A stretch of 64,000 nt of DNA from Oscillospiraceae bacterium. Lineage in GTDB: Bacteria; Bacillota; Clostridia; Saccharofermentanales; Saccharofermentanaceae. The DNA lies in the NCBI GenBank assembly GCA_902788505.1, contig CADAKH010000013.1, positions 1 to 64,000 on the forward strand, in the 5' to 3' direction. The notes beneath the pieces are model-generated. The model saw only the letters and a program-made list of their open reading frames with translations, did no database searches and was not told the origin of the DNA. The position numbers and the translations under genes are program-made. This document shows, one piece after another, positions 7,667-17,400 of this stretch (positions are counted from its first letter, which is position 1; the number at the start of each line of letters is the position of its first letter).

Positions 7667-9514
7667 ATGACAAAACTAAAGAGTTATTCATGTCCTGAGT
7701 GTGGCAGTGTTCTCGACGTCGACAGATATGAGGATGTTTTCGATTGTCCGTTCTGCGGTGCACATTTTAATGTTCTGGATTTTCATAAGGATGATATCCT
7801 GGCAGAAGCCAGAGAACTGATCAGGAATGCACAGTCATCTATGGCTTTTGAGAAGTATGAGTATCTGCTCTCGATCGAGCCGGATAATTATGAGCTTCTT
7901 TATGAATATGCCTGTGCGGTTGACGGTGCCAAGTCTTTGAAAGCTTTGTCGATCAATACTGATGATCCGTATAATACGCACGAAAGACTTCGTCTGCTGT
8001 TAGCTAACGATAAAAGATATAAGGAAGGAAGATGGGCAGAATACTTTTCCAAGCTTTATGAGGTCGTTACTATTTCGAATAAGCATTATGAACTTGCTAA
8101 GCAATATGACAGTCTGTATGAAACTTCCCAAAAGATAAAAAACGAGCAGGACAAGCGTAAGCATTTCGGTTTCAGCGCAGCGGCTATTGGTATTTCAGGA
8201 TTGGTTATTGTGATCAATTATCAAAAGAAGATGAGCCATTTTTACTCAAACGGAGATATTCGTTCAAGCTGGCCTGTAATTCCATATGTGATCATTCTTG
8301 CGGCAGCAATAGGATTAACGGTCTATGCAAATATCAAGGAACACAAGAAACTTGAAGCTGTTCGCAAGAATAGAGAAGAGCGTTATAACAAGATAAGAGA
8401 AAGGATGGACGACTTCAAAAAAAGCGAGATCGAGCCTGTCCTTCTGGAATATAAGAAAGCTTCAGAAGAATTGGAAGCACTTAAGCCTGATGTATCTGAG
8501 ATGAAGAAGTCCTTTAATCCGATCTCCCAAGAGACTTATAAACAGGATAAAAATGCTGTCTGTGCAAAGTGTGGCGGTGAGCTGACGCTTGATCATGCGA
8601 ATAAACTATATATCTGCAGTCATTGCGGTGTATCTTATGATTACTCAGGCTTTGTAGGCGCACCCGGTTCTAAAGCAAAGCGCGAAATGATGGATAAAGA
8701 TTTTGATCTGGCAGAGAAAAGGTATGCTCTTGTATTAGCTGATGATCCAGGTGATTTCGAAGCCAACCGCGGCATGATGCTCTGCGCCGGCAAGTGGAGA
8801 GATCTTCCTGATATCCGCCTGAATGAGAGTCTGAAAAATGTGGATTGGGCCAAGCTGAAAGAAAGACTTGAAGCTGCAAAGGCAAATTCCAACCGCTATT
8901 ATGCGGAATACTTTAATACTTTTGACATTCTGATCAAACAGATTAAGAGCTTTTGTGATGCTTATGAAGAGCCCGAAAAAGACAGAGTGGCTTTGCAAAA
9001 TGTTGCTGCCCAGTCTTTCAGACTGCGCTACAAGGAGTTGGCACAGCTTGACAGACAGAACCGCATAATTACCATGAACCAAAATGATTTTGCGGTCTCC
9101 GGCAAAGAAGCAAAAGATGAACTCCGCACATTTCTTTTTAACAGTGATTTTGTATTATCTGATACGGGATATGTGCGTATTCTGAAGAATCATCCGGATG
9201 ATGCCGAAGCCCTTCGCGGAAGGATCTTATGCTCAGGCAGATGGCCATATATTGAAGCCATCGGTCTTAAACAGAATATTTCAAGGACCAGGCTTGATCT
9301 GCTGGATTCAAGGATCGGAAATGCTATTGAAGATGCACCCCGGGAATACCACAGATATTTTGAATCTTTCGCCGCTTTGGCCGGATTATTAAGAGAATAT
9401 GCATCGATAAGTGACTCAGGTGATAAAGAGAAGCTCGATGAGACTGAAAAGAAGTTCATGATAGCAAAAGCAGATCTTGTGGCAGTGGATAAAGAATTGT
9501 TCGGTGACCGTTAA
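7667..9514 (+). CDS. Zinc-ribbon membrane protein with repeated helical domains, unknown function
   Basis: The 615-residue protein is not a family I recognise as a whole. It begins with a zinc ribbon (CPEC...CPFC, residues 8-30) and has a second one at about residues 299-323 (CAKC...CSHC). Two hydrophobic helices lie at about 166-184 and 204-223, with a charged coiled stretch after them (about 225-285). Segments around residues 45-90, 340-380 and 500-540 each resemble a helical repeat in which a lone cysteine or serine precedes GxW (for example CAGKW and CSGRW), hinting at internal duplication. TATAAT at 7616-7621 and AAGGGTGA before the ATG support the start. It stands alone. Confidence 0.7.
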   Translation: MTKLKSYSCPECGSVLDVDRYEDVFDCPFCGAHFNVLDFHKDDILAEARELIRNAQSSMAFEKYEYLLSIEPDNYELLYEYACAVDGAKSLKALSINTDDPYNTHERLRLLLANDKRYKEGRWAEYFSKLYEVVTISNKHYELAKQYDSLYETSQKIKNEQDKRKHFGFSAAAIGISGLVIVINYQKKMSHFYSNGDIRSSWPVIPYVIILAAAIGLTVYANIKEHKKLEAVRKNREERYNKIRERMDDFKKSEIEPVLLEYKKASEELEALKPDVSEMKKSFNPISQETYKQDKNAVCAKCGGELTLDHANKLYICSHCGVSYDYSGFVGAPGSKAKREMMDKDFDLAEKRYALVLADDPGDFEANRGMMLCAGKWRDLPDIRLNESLKNVDWAKLKERLEAAKANSNRYYAEYFNTFDILIKQIKSFCDAYEEPEKDRVALQNVAAQSFRLRYKELAQLDRQNRIITMNQNDFAVSGKEAKDELRTFLFNSDFVLSDTGYVRILKNHPDDAEALRGRILCSGRWPYIEAIGLKQNISRTRLDLLDSRIGNAIEDAPREYHRYFESFAALAGLLREYASISDSGDKEKLDETEKKFMIAKADLVAVDKELFGDR

Positions 9515-9595
9515 ATAAATCTTGTCAGGATCGTTATTTCAGTAACTTGATCTCATTCTTTATATCTTAGGACAAAACAGGGAAGCATTGTGGAA

Positions 9596-9982
9596 TCAAT
9601 CATTTCCATTTTTGCTCTTTGTCAGTTTTTCTATGATCTTTTGTTGTTCAATAACAAGATTAAACGTGTTCTCCAGAAGCTGAAGTGGAGACATATATGC
9701 GCATAGCTCTTTGCTTCCCGGTTGTGCCAGAAAATCATACTGCCACAGATCGCTCAACTGGTTAGCCGCTTCTGCTATGCTGATCAATTCGGTCTCTGAA
9801 TATGCAGATTGCAGCTCACCCGATCTGTATTTTTGAGAGAAAGTTACGCAGGGGTTTTCTAAAGACATAAATTCCAATGCATGTTTTAAAGATGTAGTCA
9901 TCTCATAACCTGTATATTCACCTGAATCTATCCTGATGCGTGCTACCTGATCGTTGCTGATATCGTAATTTATGGTGATCAT
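9596..9982 (-). CDS. Small hypothetical protein, partner of ClpX-like ATPase
   Basis: This 128-residue protein matches no family I know. It is acidic to neutral, without signal peptide or membrane helix. The N-terminal 70 residues look beta-rich, and the C-terminal 30 residues form an amphipathic helix (LENTFNLVIEQQKIIEKL). The ATG follows AGGAGGAG, 12 bases behind the AAA+ gene, so the two should be co-transcribed. An adaptor or substrate role is only an inference from this context. Confidence 0.6.
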   Translation of the reverse strand: MITINYDISNDQVARIRIDSGEYTGYEMTTSLKHALEFMSLENPCVTFSQKYRSGELQSAYSETELISIAEAANQLSDLWQYDFLAQPGSKELCAYMSPLQLLENTFNLVIEQQKIIEKLTKSKNGND

Positions 9983-9994
9983 ATTTTTCTCCTC

Positions 9995-10957
9995 CTACAG
10001 TGTTATTTTCTCGGTATAGCAATCTTCAAATATTGCATCGTTTATAAGTGTCTGAAGTTCTGTGTAGATCCCTCTGACACCGTATTTGCTGACCATTCCT
10101 ACAAGCTGTCTGCGTCTTTCTTCCGATAATTCGATTTCCACCCGGTATTTTCTTTCAAGTTTCTTAATAGGACTGTAATTCTCGTCTGCAAGAAGTGCTT
10201 CGGCTTTTTTCTCATCCATCGGTTCCACTTCGATAATACCGCCGTTGATACGGCCCAGAAACTCATTGCTGAGCTGGGAGGAATTGTGAAGAGTATCGCG
10301 GGTTATAATACTTCCGGAATCCTGAGTGTCAGGTTCGGATATAAATCCGAAGGTTTTCCTGCGTTCGTTTTTCAGTTCTGAAAATGTTCCCAGCATTACG
10401 AAGTTGATCTTTGATGTGTCAACGAGTTTCTTGTTCTTTTCGTCAGTTCCGGCGTAGATGTTTCCGCCCTCGATCATCTTGAGTAACTCATTCATGATCA
10501 TTGGTGCGAGTTCACTTTCTTTGAGTAAGGCTTTATCGATTTCGTCGATGAAGATCCATGCCGGTTTAGCGTGATCGGAAGTATCAACTTCCAGAAGACA
10601 TTGGGACATAGTTACTGTTCCTTTGTAGGATACGGGAGCGACTGTGCTTGCATCAAAAATAGTGGTGTTGTAGTACACATTGGATAAGATCCTTGCAAGT
10701 TCTGTTTTGCCGCATCCGGAAGGTCCTATTACAAGAAAATTCGTTTTTGTCTTAAGATTGATTGAAGACCATATGGCAGTGGATAATGCTTTTTTATACT
10801 CATGACAGCCGAATAATCTCTTGTCGAAATATTTGTAAATAGATTTCGGTGTGCTGAATATATCAGCCTCGCGTCTTTCTTTTTCGACATCTCTCATAAT
10901 TGACGCCATCTGTTTTGTTCTGTCGTCCCACCAAGGTTTTTCGTAGCGTGTTGGCAT
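9995..10957 (-). CDS. ClpX-like AAA+ ATPase lacking the zinc-binding domain
   Basis: The 320-residue protein has one AAA+ module: Walker A GPSGCGKTE (about residue 79), Walker B WIFIDEIDKA, an arginine-finger region LSNEFLGRI and a sensor-2 GVRG motif. Order and spacing resemble ClpX/AAA_2, but the N-terminal C4 zinc domain of ClpX is absent, and the IGF-type loop used for docking ClpP is not evident. It could remodel proteins without ClpP. A strong GGAGG precedes the ATG. It is followed by a 128-residue protein of unknown function. It is clearly not the housekeeping clpX. Confidence 0.8.
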   Translation of the reverse strand: MPTRYEKPWWDDRTKQMASIMRDVEKERREADIFSTPKSIYKYFDKRLFGCHEYKKALSTAIWSSINLKTKTNFLVIGPSGCGKTELARILSNVYYNTTIFDASTVAPVSYKGTVTMSQCLLEVDTSDHAKPAWIFIDEIDKALLKESELAPMIMNELLKMIEGGNIYAGTDEKNKKLVDTSKINFVMLGTFSELKNERRKTFGFISEPDTQDSGSIITRDTLHNSSQLSNEFLGRINGGIIEVEPMDEKKAEALLADENYSPIKKLERKYRVEIELSEERRRQLVGMVSKYGVRGIYTELQTLINDAIFEDCYTEKITL

Positions 10958-11307
10958 GTTTGATACCTCCGTTTAAATGTATTTTTTGGAGAATCAAAAA
11001 GCGGCATCCAGACAAAAGCACTTACATGCTATGTCTGTTCGCCGCTGCAATACTGCTTATTGAAGAACCTTTAAGGATTCCTCGCATCCTGAACTGTTAC
11101 GTGAGGCGTCAGGTACGGAAAATAAAATTAAATCCAAATGATTAAGTCTCACTGCGAATGCTGCTATTTGATTGTAAATCCATTCTATCACGAACATTCA
11201 ATGGGTCAATATATCTCTAAACATTTTCCCGATTTTGTAAAGACTAAAAGTGCTATACTTACAAAGGTGTCAATCCGGCACAAACATACTCAGGGGGAAA
11301 TCACCAG
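10958..11307. other. Intergenic region with promoter for the CrtI-like gene
   Basis: About 350 bases separate the divergent AAA+ and oxidoreductase genes. The only clear elements are a -10 box TATACT at 11254-11259, with a poor -35 (TTTTGT region near 11233), and the GGGGG ribosome site before 11308. A short open frame in 10900-11145 has no ribosome site and no family features. I see no RNA gene or repeat. Confidence 0.5.
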
Positions 11308-12795
11308 ATGAAAAAAGTGATCATTGTCGGAGCAGGTATCTCCGGAATGACTGCGGGCATCATCCTGCAGAACTCAGGCTTTGAGACTGAGATCTACGAG
11401 AAGAATCCGGTACCGGGCGGAGAGCTTACCGGATGGAAGCGTGACGGAGTTTACGTCGATAACTGTATCGATTATCTCATGTGCAGCAAAAAGGGCAGTG
11501 CTATGAACGAGCTCTGGCATGAGATCGGAATGCTCGAAGAGGGTCTTAACATGTACAGCAAGGACTATTTCTTCAAGTATGAGGGTCACGGCGGTGAGAT
11601 AACTTTCTGGAGAGATAAAGAAAGAACAAAGCGTGAGATGCTCGCACTCTCACCCGATGATAAAGAAGTTATTGAGAAGTTCTTCGAGAATGTAACACGT
11701 GCGGAGAGCATGATAATGCCTATCGACAAGCCTATGGATAAGATGGGACCGAGAGACTTCATGAAGCTTGGCGATTTCGTCAAGAATGTTCCTGCGGCAC
11801 AGAAGGCTTACAAGGGCGTAAGCGTTAAGGATCTGTCTGACAGCCTCAAGAGCCCTGTATTAAAGAGTGCTGTCATGATGACTCATCCCGAGAAAACTCA
11901 GGCTTATTCATTCATCATGTCCTACGCTATGTGCACATCCGGAAGCGGTGACATTCCTGAGGGCGGCTCACTTGCAGCAGCTCAGAGGATCGCAAATAAG
12001 TATAAGGCAGCAGGCGGTAAGCTTCACCTCAATTCTCCCGTAAAGAACGTTAAGATCGAAGGCAAACTTGCGACAGGCGTTGTTCTTGAAGACGGTACTG
12101 AAGCTGATGCGGATTATGTTATATGCGCATCAGATGCCAATCATACTTTCACAAAGCTTTTGCCTTCAAGCTATATGCCCAAGAAGCTTCAGAAGCCTTT
12201 TGCCGACAAGGAGCATTTCTCTGTGTTCAGCAAATTCCACGCTGCCTTCCTTGTTGACGGCAAGACAAGCTTTATTCCAGATACGACGTACTGGGAGAGC
12301 GAAGGTCTTAATGTCTGGGGCAAGGAGATCAAGGATGTCGGTGTTATCTGCTATGACTACGATCCGACAATCACACCCGAAGGCAAGACAGTTCTTCAGA
12401 TGAAGATATTCCAGTATGCTGATGATGTTGATAAGTGGTTCGAACTTGCCAAGGACCGCGAAAAATATGATGCAAAGAAGCAGGAGATCGCTCTTGCAAT
12501 GCAGGCCCTGATCGAGAAGAAGTGCCCTGAGACAGCAGGCAAGATCACAATTCTTGATACGTGGTCTCCCGTTACTTATGCAACACGCTTCAACGCATAC
12601 AGAGGCGCCTACATGGCATTCGTTGCAGATAAGGATACCAAGACGGTTACCACACCCGGTGTAGTCAAAGGCCTTAAGAATGTGTTTCTTGCCGGACAGT
12701 GGCTCATGGGTTCAGGCGGACTTCCGCCGGCAACAGCTCAGGGCAAATATGCAGCATGGAGAATCTGCAAAAAAGAAGGCGTTGAGTGCAAATAA
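11308..12795 (+). CDS. CrtI/phytoene-desaturase-related FAD-dependent oxidoreductase
   Basis: The 495-residue protein begins with a dinucleotide-binding fold (VIIVGAGISGMTAGIIL, then YEKNPVPGGELTGW) and ends with the second flavin-contact motif (FLAGQWLMGSGGLPPATAQGKYAA), as in the phytoene desaturase/COG1233 group. It should be a cytoplasmic or membrane-associated flavoprotein that oxidises or isomerises a lipid-like substrate. No carotenoid genes are near, so a carotenoid role is unsupported. It is a single gene closed by a strong terminator at 12809-12837. Confidence 0.85.
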   Translation: MKKVIIVGAGISGMTAGIILQNSGFETEIYEKNPVPGGELTGWKRDGVYVDNCIDYLMCSKKGSAMNELWHEIGMLEEGLNMYSKDYFFKYEGHGGEITFWRDKERTKREMLALSPDDKEVIEKFFENVTRAESMIMPIDKPMDKMGPRDFMKLGDFVKNVPAAQKAYKGVSVKDLSDSLKSPVLKSAVMMTHPEKTQAYSFIMSYAMCTSGSGDIPEGGSLAAAQRIANKYKAAGGKLHLNSPVKNVKIEGKLATGVVLEDGTEADADYVICASDANHTFTKLLPSSYMPKKLQKPFADKEHFSVFSKFHAAFLVDGKTSFIPDTTYWESEGLNVWGKEIKDVGVICYDYDPTITPEGKTVLQMKIFQYADDVDKWFELAKDREKYDAKKQEIALAMQALIEKKCPETAGKITILDTWSPVTYATRFNAYRGAYMAFVADKDTKTVTTPGVVKGLKNVFLAGQWLMGSGGLPPATAQGKYAAWRICKKEGVECK

Positions 12796-12808
12796 TCTGA
12801 AATATAAG

Positions 12809-12837
12809 AGGCTGCTTCAGAATGAAGCAGCCTTTTT
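12809..12837 (+). terminator. Rho-independent terminator
   Basis: A perfect 10-base-pair stem AGGCTGCTTC/GAAGCAGCCT with loop AGAAT is followed by a T run. It lies 13 bases after the oxidoreductase stop. Confidence 0.92.
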
Positions 12838-12884
12838 CAATTGCGTAAAAGATTGTCGGAAAGGTCAATTCCGGAATCAGTTCC

Positions 12885-14288
12885 TTACTTGATCTCAGTT
12901 TTTTCCTTGACCTCAGATGTTTCCTTGATTTCTGCTGCCGGTTTATCATCAGCAGTTTCTTTTACAACCGGTCTGCCTTTTACGTCTGTTGGCATATTGT
13001 CGTCTGCCAAAGGATCTCTATATACCGGCTTGGGTTTTCTGGGTTCGAACAGCAGTTTTTGAACACGCTCTGTAATCTTCTGTTCTCCCATACCGAGAAG
13101 CGTGGATAGTACAAGGACCGATACAGCGTAAATGAACAGGTTGCCTTTTCCGAAGTCAAAGAAGGCAGGTGTCTCCGCAAATCTCATGACGGTAATTGCA
13201 GCAAGGTTCATGAGATAGGTGTGGAGCGAGTACTTCCCGAAGAAGCGGGCAATGGGGTTGTTCACATGGTATTTCATCATGAAGATGAAGATCGTGAGTG
13301 TGAGGACCAGGAAAAGAGGGACCTGACAGAAGAATGTGATGATCTTCTCTTTTATAGCGGGTCCCTGACCTGCCCACTCTGTCCAGTAACCGAACTTTGT
13401 CTGTCCGAAGGATGAGAGCTTATAAAAAATCATGGTGATGATCAGGAGAATATGGAACTTAAGAGCATAAGCCTGCTTGAAGAATCCTGTGATCTGATTT
13501 TCGTAGTTGGCGAAAACAAGTCCTGTAAGAAATGCGGGAGCCGAATTGGCCCACCATTCGCCGTTGAACCAGAAGATCTTCTCATCCATCCACCATTTGG
13601 CATTCATCCAGCCGGCTTCTGTAAGCCACCAGTTCTTTTCGCCTGCCCACCATGCAAAGTGACCGTTGATGCAGGTGCCGATTCCCATTGCGATGATGAA
13701 GATAAATATAATTACAAAGCAGACGGGACGGTTTTTGATGAAACGGAAGCAGAGGAAGAATACGAGATAGAGAAGGGCAAGGACAATAGGGAACCATGCA
13801 TATGCGTTCATCATGGTGATTCCGAGAAGGTTGGTTACCCACTGTGTTTTGTTGAGAGGCATCTTTACGATGAACATCATAAGACCGTATATCAGGACAT
13901 TGACGTAGAAAGGAACAACGATCGCCTTGACGACTCTCTTCCTGATAAAGCCCTTGAGATAATCTTTTTTGGTATCGAGACTCTTGATGAGTCCGTAACC
14001 GGAACAGAAGAAGAATATGGCTACGAAGTAGGCGCCTGCATTTACGAATGCGGGAAGTATGCCTGCCTCCTGGAAGAAGTATTCCTGGGAGATGTGGTGG
14101 AGCATGACGCCCAAGGCTGCAAAGCCTCTTAAGGACTTCATAACTTCAAGACTTGTGAAATCATCATTGAACTCGCCTTTTCTGCCAAACTTGTTGGTGG
14201 CGCCCCAGAAAAACATAACGATGTAAAGATAGAAGACAATCTGATCCAATACGGTCCATATTGTCATGCCGCCGAAAAACTCTGCCAT
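12885..14288 (-). CDS. Acyltransferase-3 family integral membrane protein
   Basis: The 467-residue protein has about ten hydrophobic helices and the acyltransferase-3 signature near the N-terminus: SLRGFAALGVMLHHIS with the conserved His, then the FFFCSGYGLI segment. The family O-acylates sugars of cell-wall or surface polymers using a membrane acyl donor. A Lys/Glu-rich tail of about 70 residues after the last helix is probably cytoplasmic. ATG 14288 follows GGGGG; GTG 14300 is an alternative. It is transcribed alone, convergent with the CrtI-like gene. The acyl group and acceptor cannot be deduced. Confidence 0.85.
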   Translation of the reverse strand: MAEFFGGMTIWTVLDQIVFYLYIVMFFWGATNKFGRKGEFNDDFTSLEVMKSLRGFAALGVMLHHISQEYFFQEAGILPAFVNAGAYFVAIFFFCSGYGLIKSLDTKKDYLKGFIRKRVVKAIVVPFYVNVLIYGLMMFIVKMPLNKTQWVTNLLGITMMNAYAWFPIVLALLYLVFFLCFRFIKNRPVCFVIIFIFIIAMGIGTCINGHFAWWAGEKNWWLTEAGWMNAKWWMDEKIFWFNGEWWANSAPAFLTGLVFANYENQITGFFKQAYALKFHILLIITMIFYKLSSFGQTKFGYWTEWAGQGPAIKEKIITFFCQVPLFLVLTLTIFIFMMKYHVNNPIARFFGKYSLHTYLMNLAAITVMRFAETPAFFDFGKGNLFIYAVSVLVLSTLLGMGEQKITERVQKLLFEPRKPKPVYRDPLADDNMPTDVKGRPVVKETADDKPAAEIKETSEVKEKTEIK

Positions 14289-14498
14289 ATTATCCCCCAC
14301 GAATAAAATCGATGCTTTATTTTCGCATAAATAATTGAGAATGTATAACTGTTGTTCTAAAAAAATTTACTTAGTATTAAAACAATAGAAAAGGAATACA
14401 TTGGAAATACCGAGCATGGCTTAAAATTCTTTGATATAATTGGGTGAATATGCTACGTAAAGCAAAAAAGCGGCTGACGTAATTCTTCGGAGGGGCCT

Positions 14499-17400
14499 AT
14501 GGCATTGCAGGATTCGATATTTCAGAAAATATCCGAAGCATTACTTATGGATTATTCCAGTGTTTACTATATAAATGCAGTTACCAATGAGTACTATTGG
14601 TATTCGGTCAATCCTGAATTCCATTCTCTGAAGCTTGAACAGGGCGGTGATGATTTCTTCAAGAATATCATCCGTGACTGCAAGCAGGTCATATACGAAG
14701 AGGATCAGCATATCTTCATTGAAGACATTCAGAAGGAGAAGCTTCTGAATGATATGAAGAAGGGAAGTATGCAGAATATCGATTATCGTCTGATAATAAA
14801 CGGTGTTCCCACATGGCATTCCCTGAGGATGATAAGAAGCCTTGAGAAAAATTCGGATTACATCATCCTCGGTGTTATCAATATTGATGAAGAATACAAG
14901 AGACGTGAGGCTGAGAAGGAAACTGCTCATATGAAGGAGATCTATAATCAGGTCACCGCAAGTCTTGCTGAACGTTTCGATACTTTGTATTACATCAATA
15001 TTGAGAACGGCAACTATATTGAGATTTCCTCAAATGACGAACATAAGAAACTGAATGTACCGGCATCAGGTGTCGATTTCTTCGCCGAAAGCAGAAGGAA
15101 TGTCCGTAAGCATGTCCATCCCGAAGATCAGGAGCTTGTCTTGAAGACCCTTTACAAGGATGCAATGCTGGAGAACCTGAAGCACAGAAATGTTTATTCC
15201 GTGACTTTCCGTCTTATTGTCGATAATAAGCTGAGATATATCAGACACACTGAGCTCATGGCAAAGGATAGAAAGCATGTTATCGTTTGCTCCGAGAATA
15301 TCGATGAAGAGGTCAAGGAAAACCGGAAGCTCGAGGAATCCCGTCAGAAGAGTATTACCTATACCCAGATCGCCGAGAGCCTGGCTTCGCATTACGACAT
15401 GATCTACTACGTCAATGTTCAGACCTCTTATTATAAGGAGTTTTCTACCCACAAATTGTATGGCGAGCTTGAGATACAGGAAGAGGGCGAGGATTTTTTC
15501 ACTGTCGCATGCAAAAATACCGACTTCCTGATCCATCCCGAAGACCGGGCAAGGATCAAGCTTTTCCTCGATAAAGACTATCTGCTGTCACAGCTTGAGA
15601 CAAGCCGTCAGTTGACAGAAGATTACCGTATGATCATGGACGGCAAAGAAGCCCAGTACACCAGGATGACAGTAAGGTGGTCATCTGATAAGACTCATTT
15701 CATTATCTGTGTCGAGAACCGTGAAGATTACGTCAAGAAGGAGAAGGAACATCTTCAGGCTATATCTTTGGCAAATGAGATAGCAAGAAGAGACAGTCTT
15801 ACGGGAACAAGAAATATCACAGCTTTTCATGAATATGAGAAAGAACTTCAGAACCTGATCGATGGCAAAGAAGATTCTTCATTCGGAATCATTATGTGTG
15901 ATCTCAATAATCTTAAGGTTATTAATGATACGCAGGGCCATAAAGCAGGTGATGAATACATTAAAAATGCCTGCAAACTTATCTGCCGTATTTTTTCACA
16001 CAGTCCTGTATTCAGAGTCGGAGGCGATGAATTTGCGGTCATAGTCAAGGATCAGGATTATGTTGAGCGCGAAAATCTTTTATTGGCACTCAGACATCAG
16101 GTCGAGGAAAATATCAGAATAGGTTCCGGACCTGTTATTGCTTCGGGCCTTGCCGATTATCAGCCTAACAGTGACAAGGTGGTTGAGGATATATACAACC
16201 GTGCTGACGGCCGTATGTATGAAGAGAAGACGCGTCTGAAAGATTTGAAGCTTCTTCATGATAGTTACATGCTTAAAGAAGATTCAAATGCCAAGCATAT
16301 TACAGATGAACGTAAAAAGATGCTTGATTCACTTTATAAATCTTACGAAGTCGTAGCAGAAGGAACTTATGTATATCTTTGCGACATGAAATATGACCTC
16401 TCGAAATGGTCTAAAAATGCAGTGGATACATATGATCTTCCGTCCGAGTATATGTATGGTGCCGGTGATATCTGGGAGAATCACATTCATCCTGAAGACC
16501 GTGAGGCATACCATAAGGGAATCGAAGAGATATTCTCAGGTGTCTCATCAGGACACGACATGCAGTACCGTGCTATGAAAGCAAACGGCGAGTATGATGT
16601 CTGTACATGCCGTGGAACTGTTATAAGAGATGTTTTCGGTGAGCCGGATTACTTTGTAGGTACGATCCGCAGTCACGGATCACAAGGCAACGTTGATACT
16701 CTGACCGGACTCAGGAACCAGTATGGATTCTTTGAAGATCTTAAAGGTTACATTAAGCGGCACGTTGCAAAATACATTATCGTTATCGGTATCAGTAAAT
16801 TTTCCGAGATCAATGAGATTTACGGGTATCATTTCGGTAACCGTGTTCTCCAGCTATTTGCAAGAAAGATATATGATACTGCCGGAAATACAGGGTCCTG
16901 CTACAGACTTGACGGCACCAAGTTTGCCGTTATAAGCAGCACATATTCTTTTGACGAGATCCAGGAAAAGTACAAAGTATTCCGTAATTACTTCCGTGAA
17001 GTTTTCCAGGTGGATGACAAGAGGGTAATGCTTGAGGTTAACTGCGGTGCTATAAATGTTGATCATTTCGAGTTTGATCATCAGACAGTATATGGATGTC
17101 TGAATTTCGCTTATGTCGAATCAAAGACTCGTCATCAGGGTGACATGGTATTGTTCCATGATGATCTTAATAATGATAACCGACACAGACTTGAGAAACT
17201 TCATTCGATCAGAGCTTCGATCAAGCACGGATACAAAGGTTTCTTCCTGATGTATCAGCCGGTAGTTGATGCAAAGTCGGAGAAGGTCATCGGTTCGGAA
17301 GCACTTCTCAGATGGCAGAATGACAAGTATGGAACGGTTCCCCCGGATCAGTTCATTCCGCTTCTTGAGACTGATCCTCTGTTCCCTGAACTCGGTGAGT

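Noticed and set aside
10900..11145. Short plus-strand frame in the intergenic region
   Set aside because: No ribosome site, overlaps the AAA+ gene start on the other strand, and shows no family features.
13452..14132. 226-codon plus-strand frame
   Set aside because: It lies wholly inside the acyltransferase gene on the other strand; its acidic, Cys-rich composition mirrors hydrophobic codons and it matches no family.
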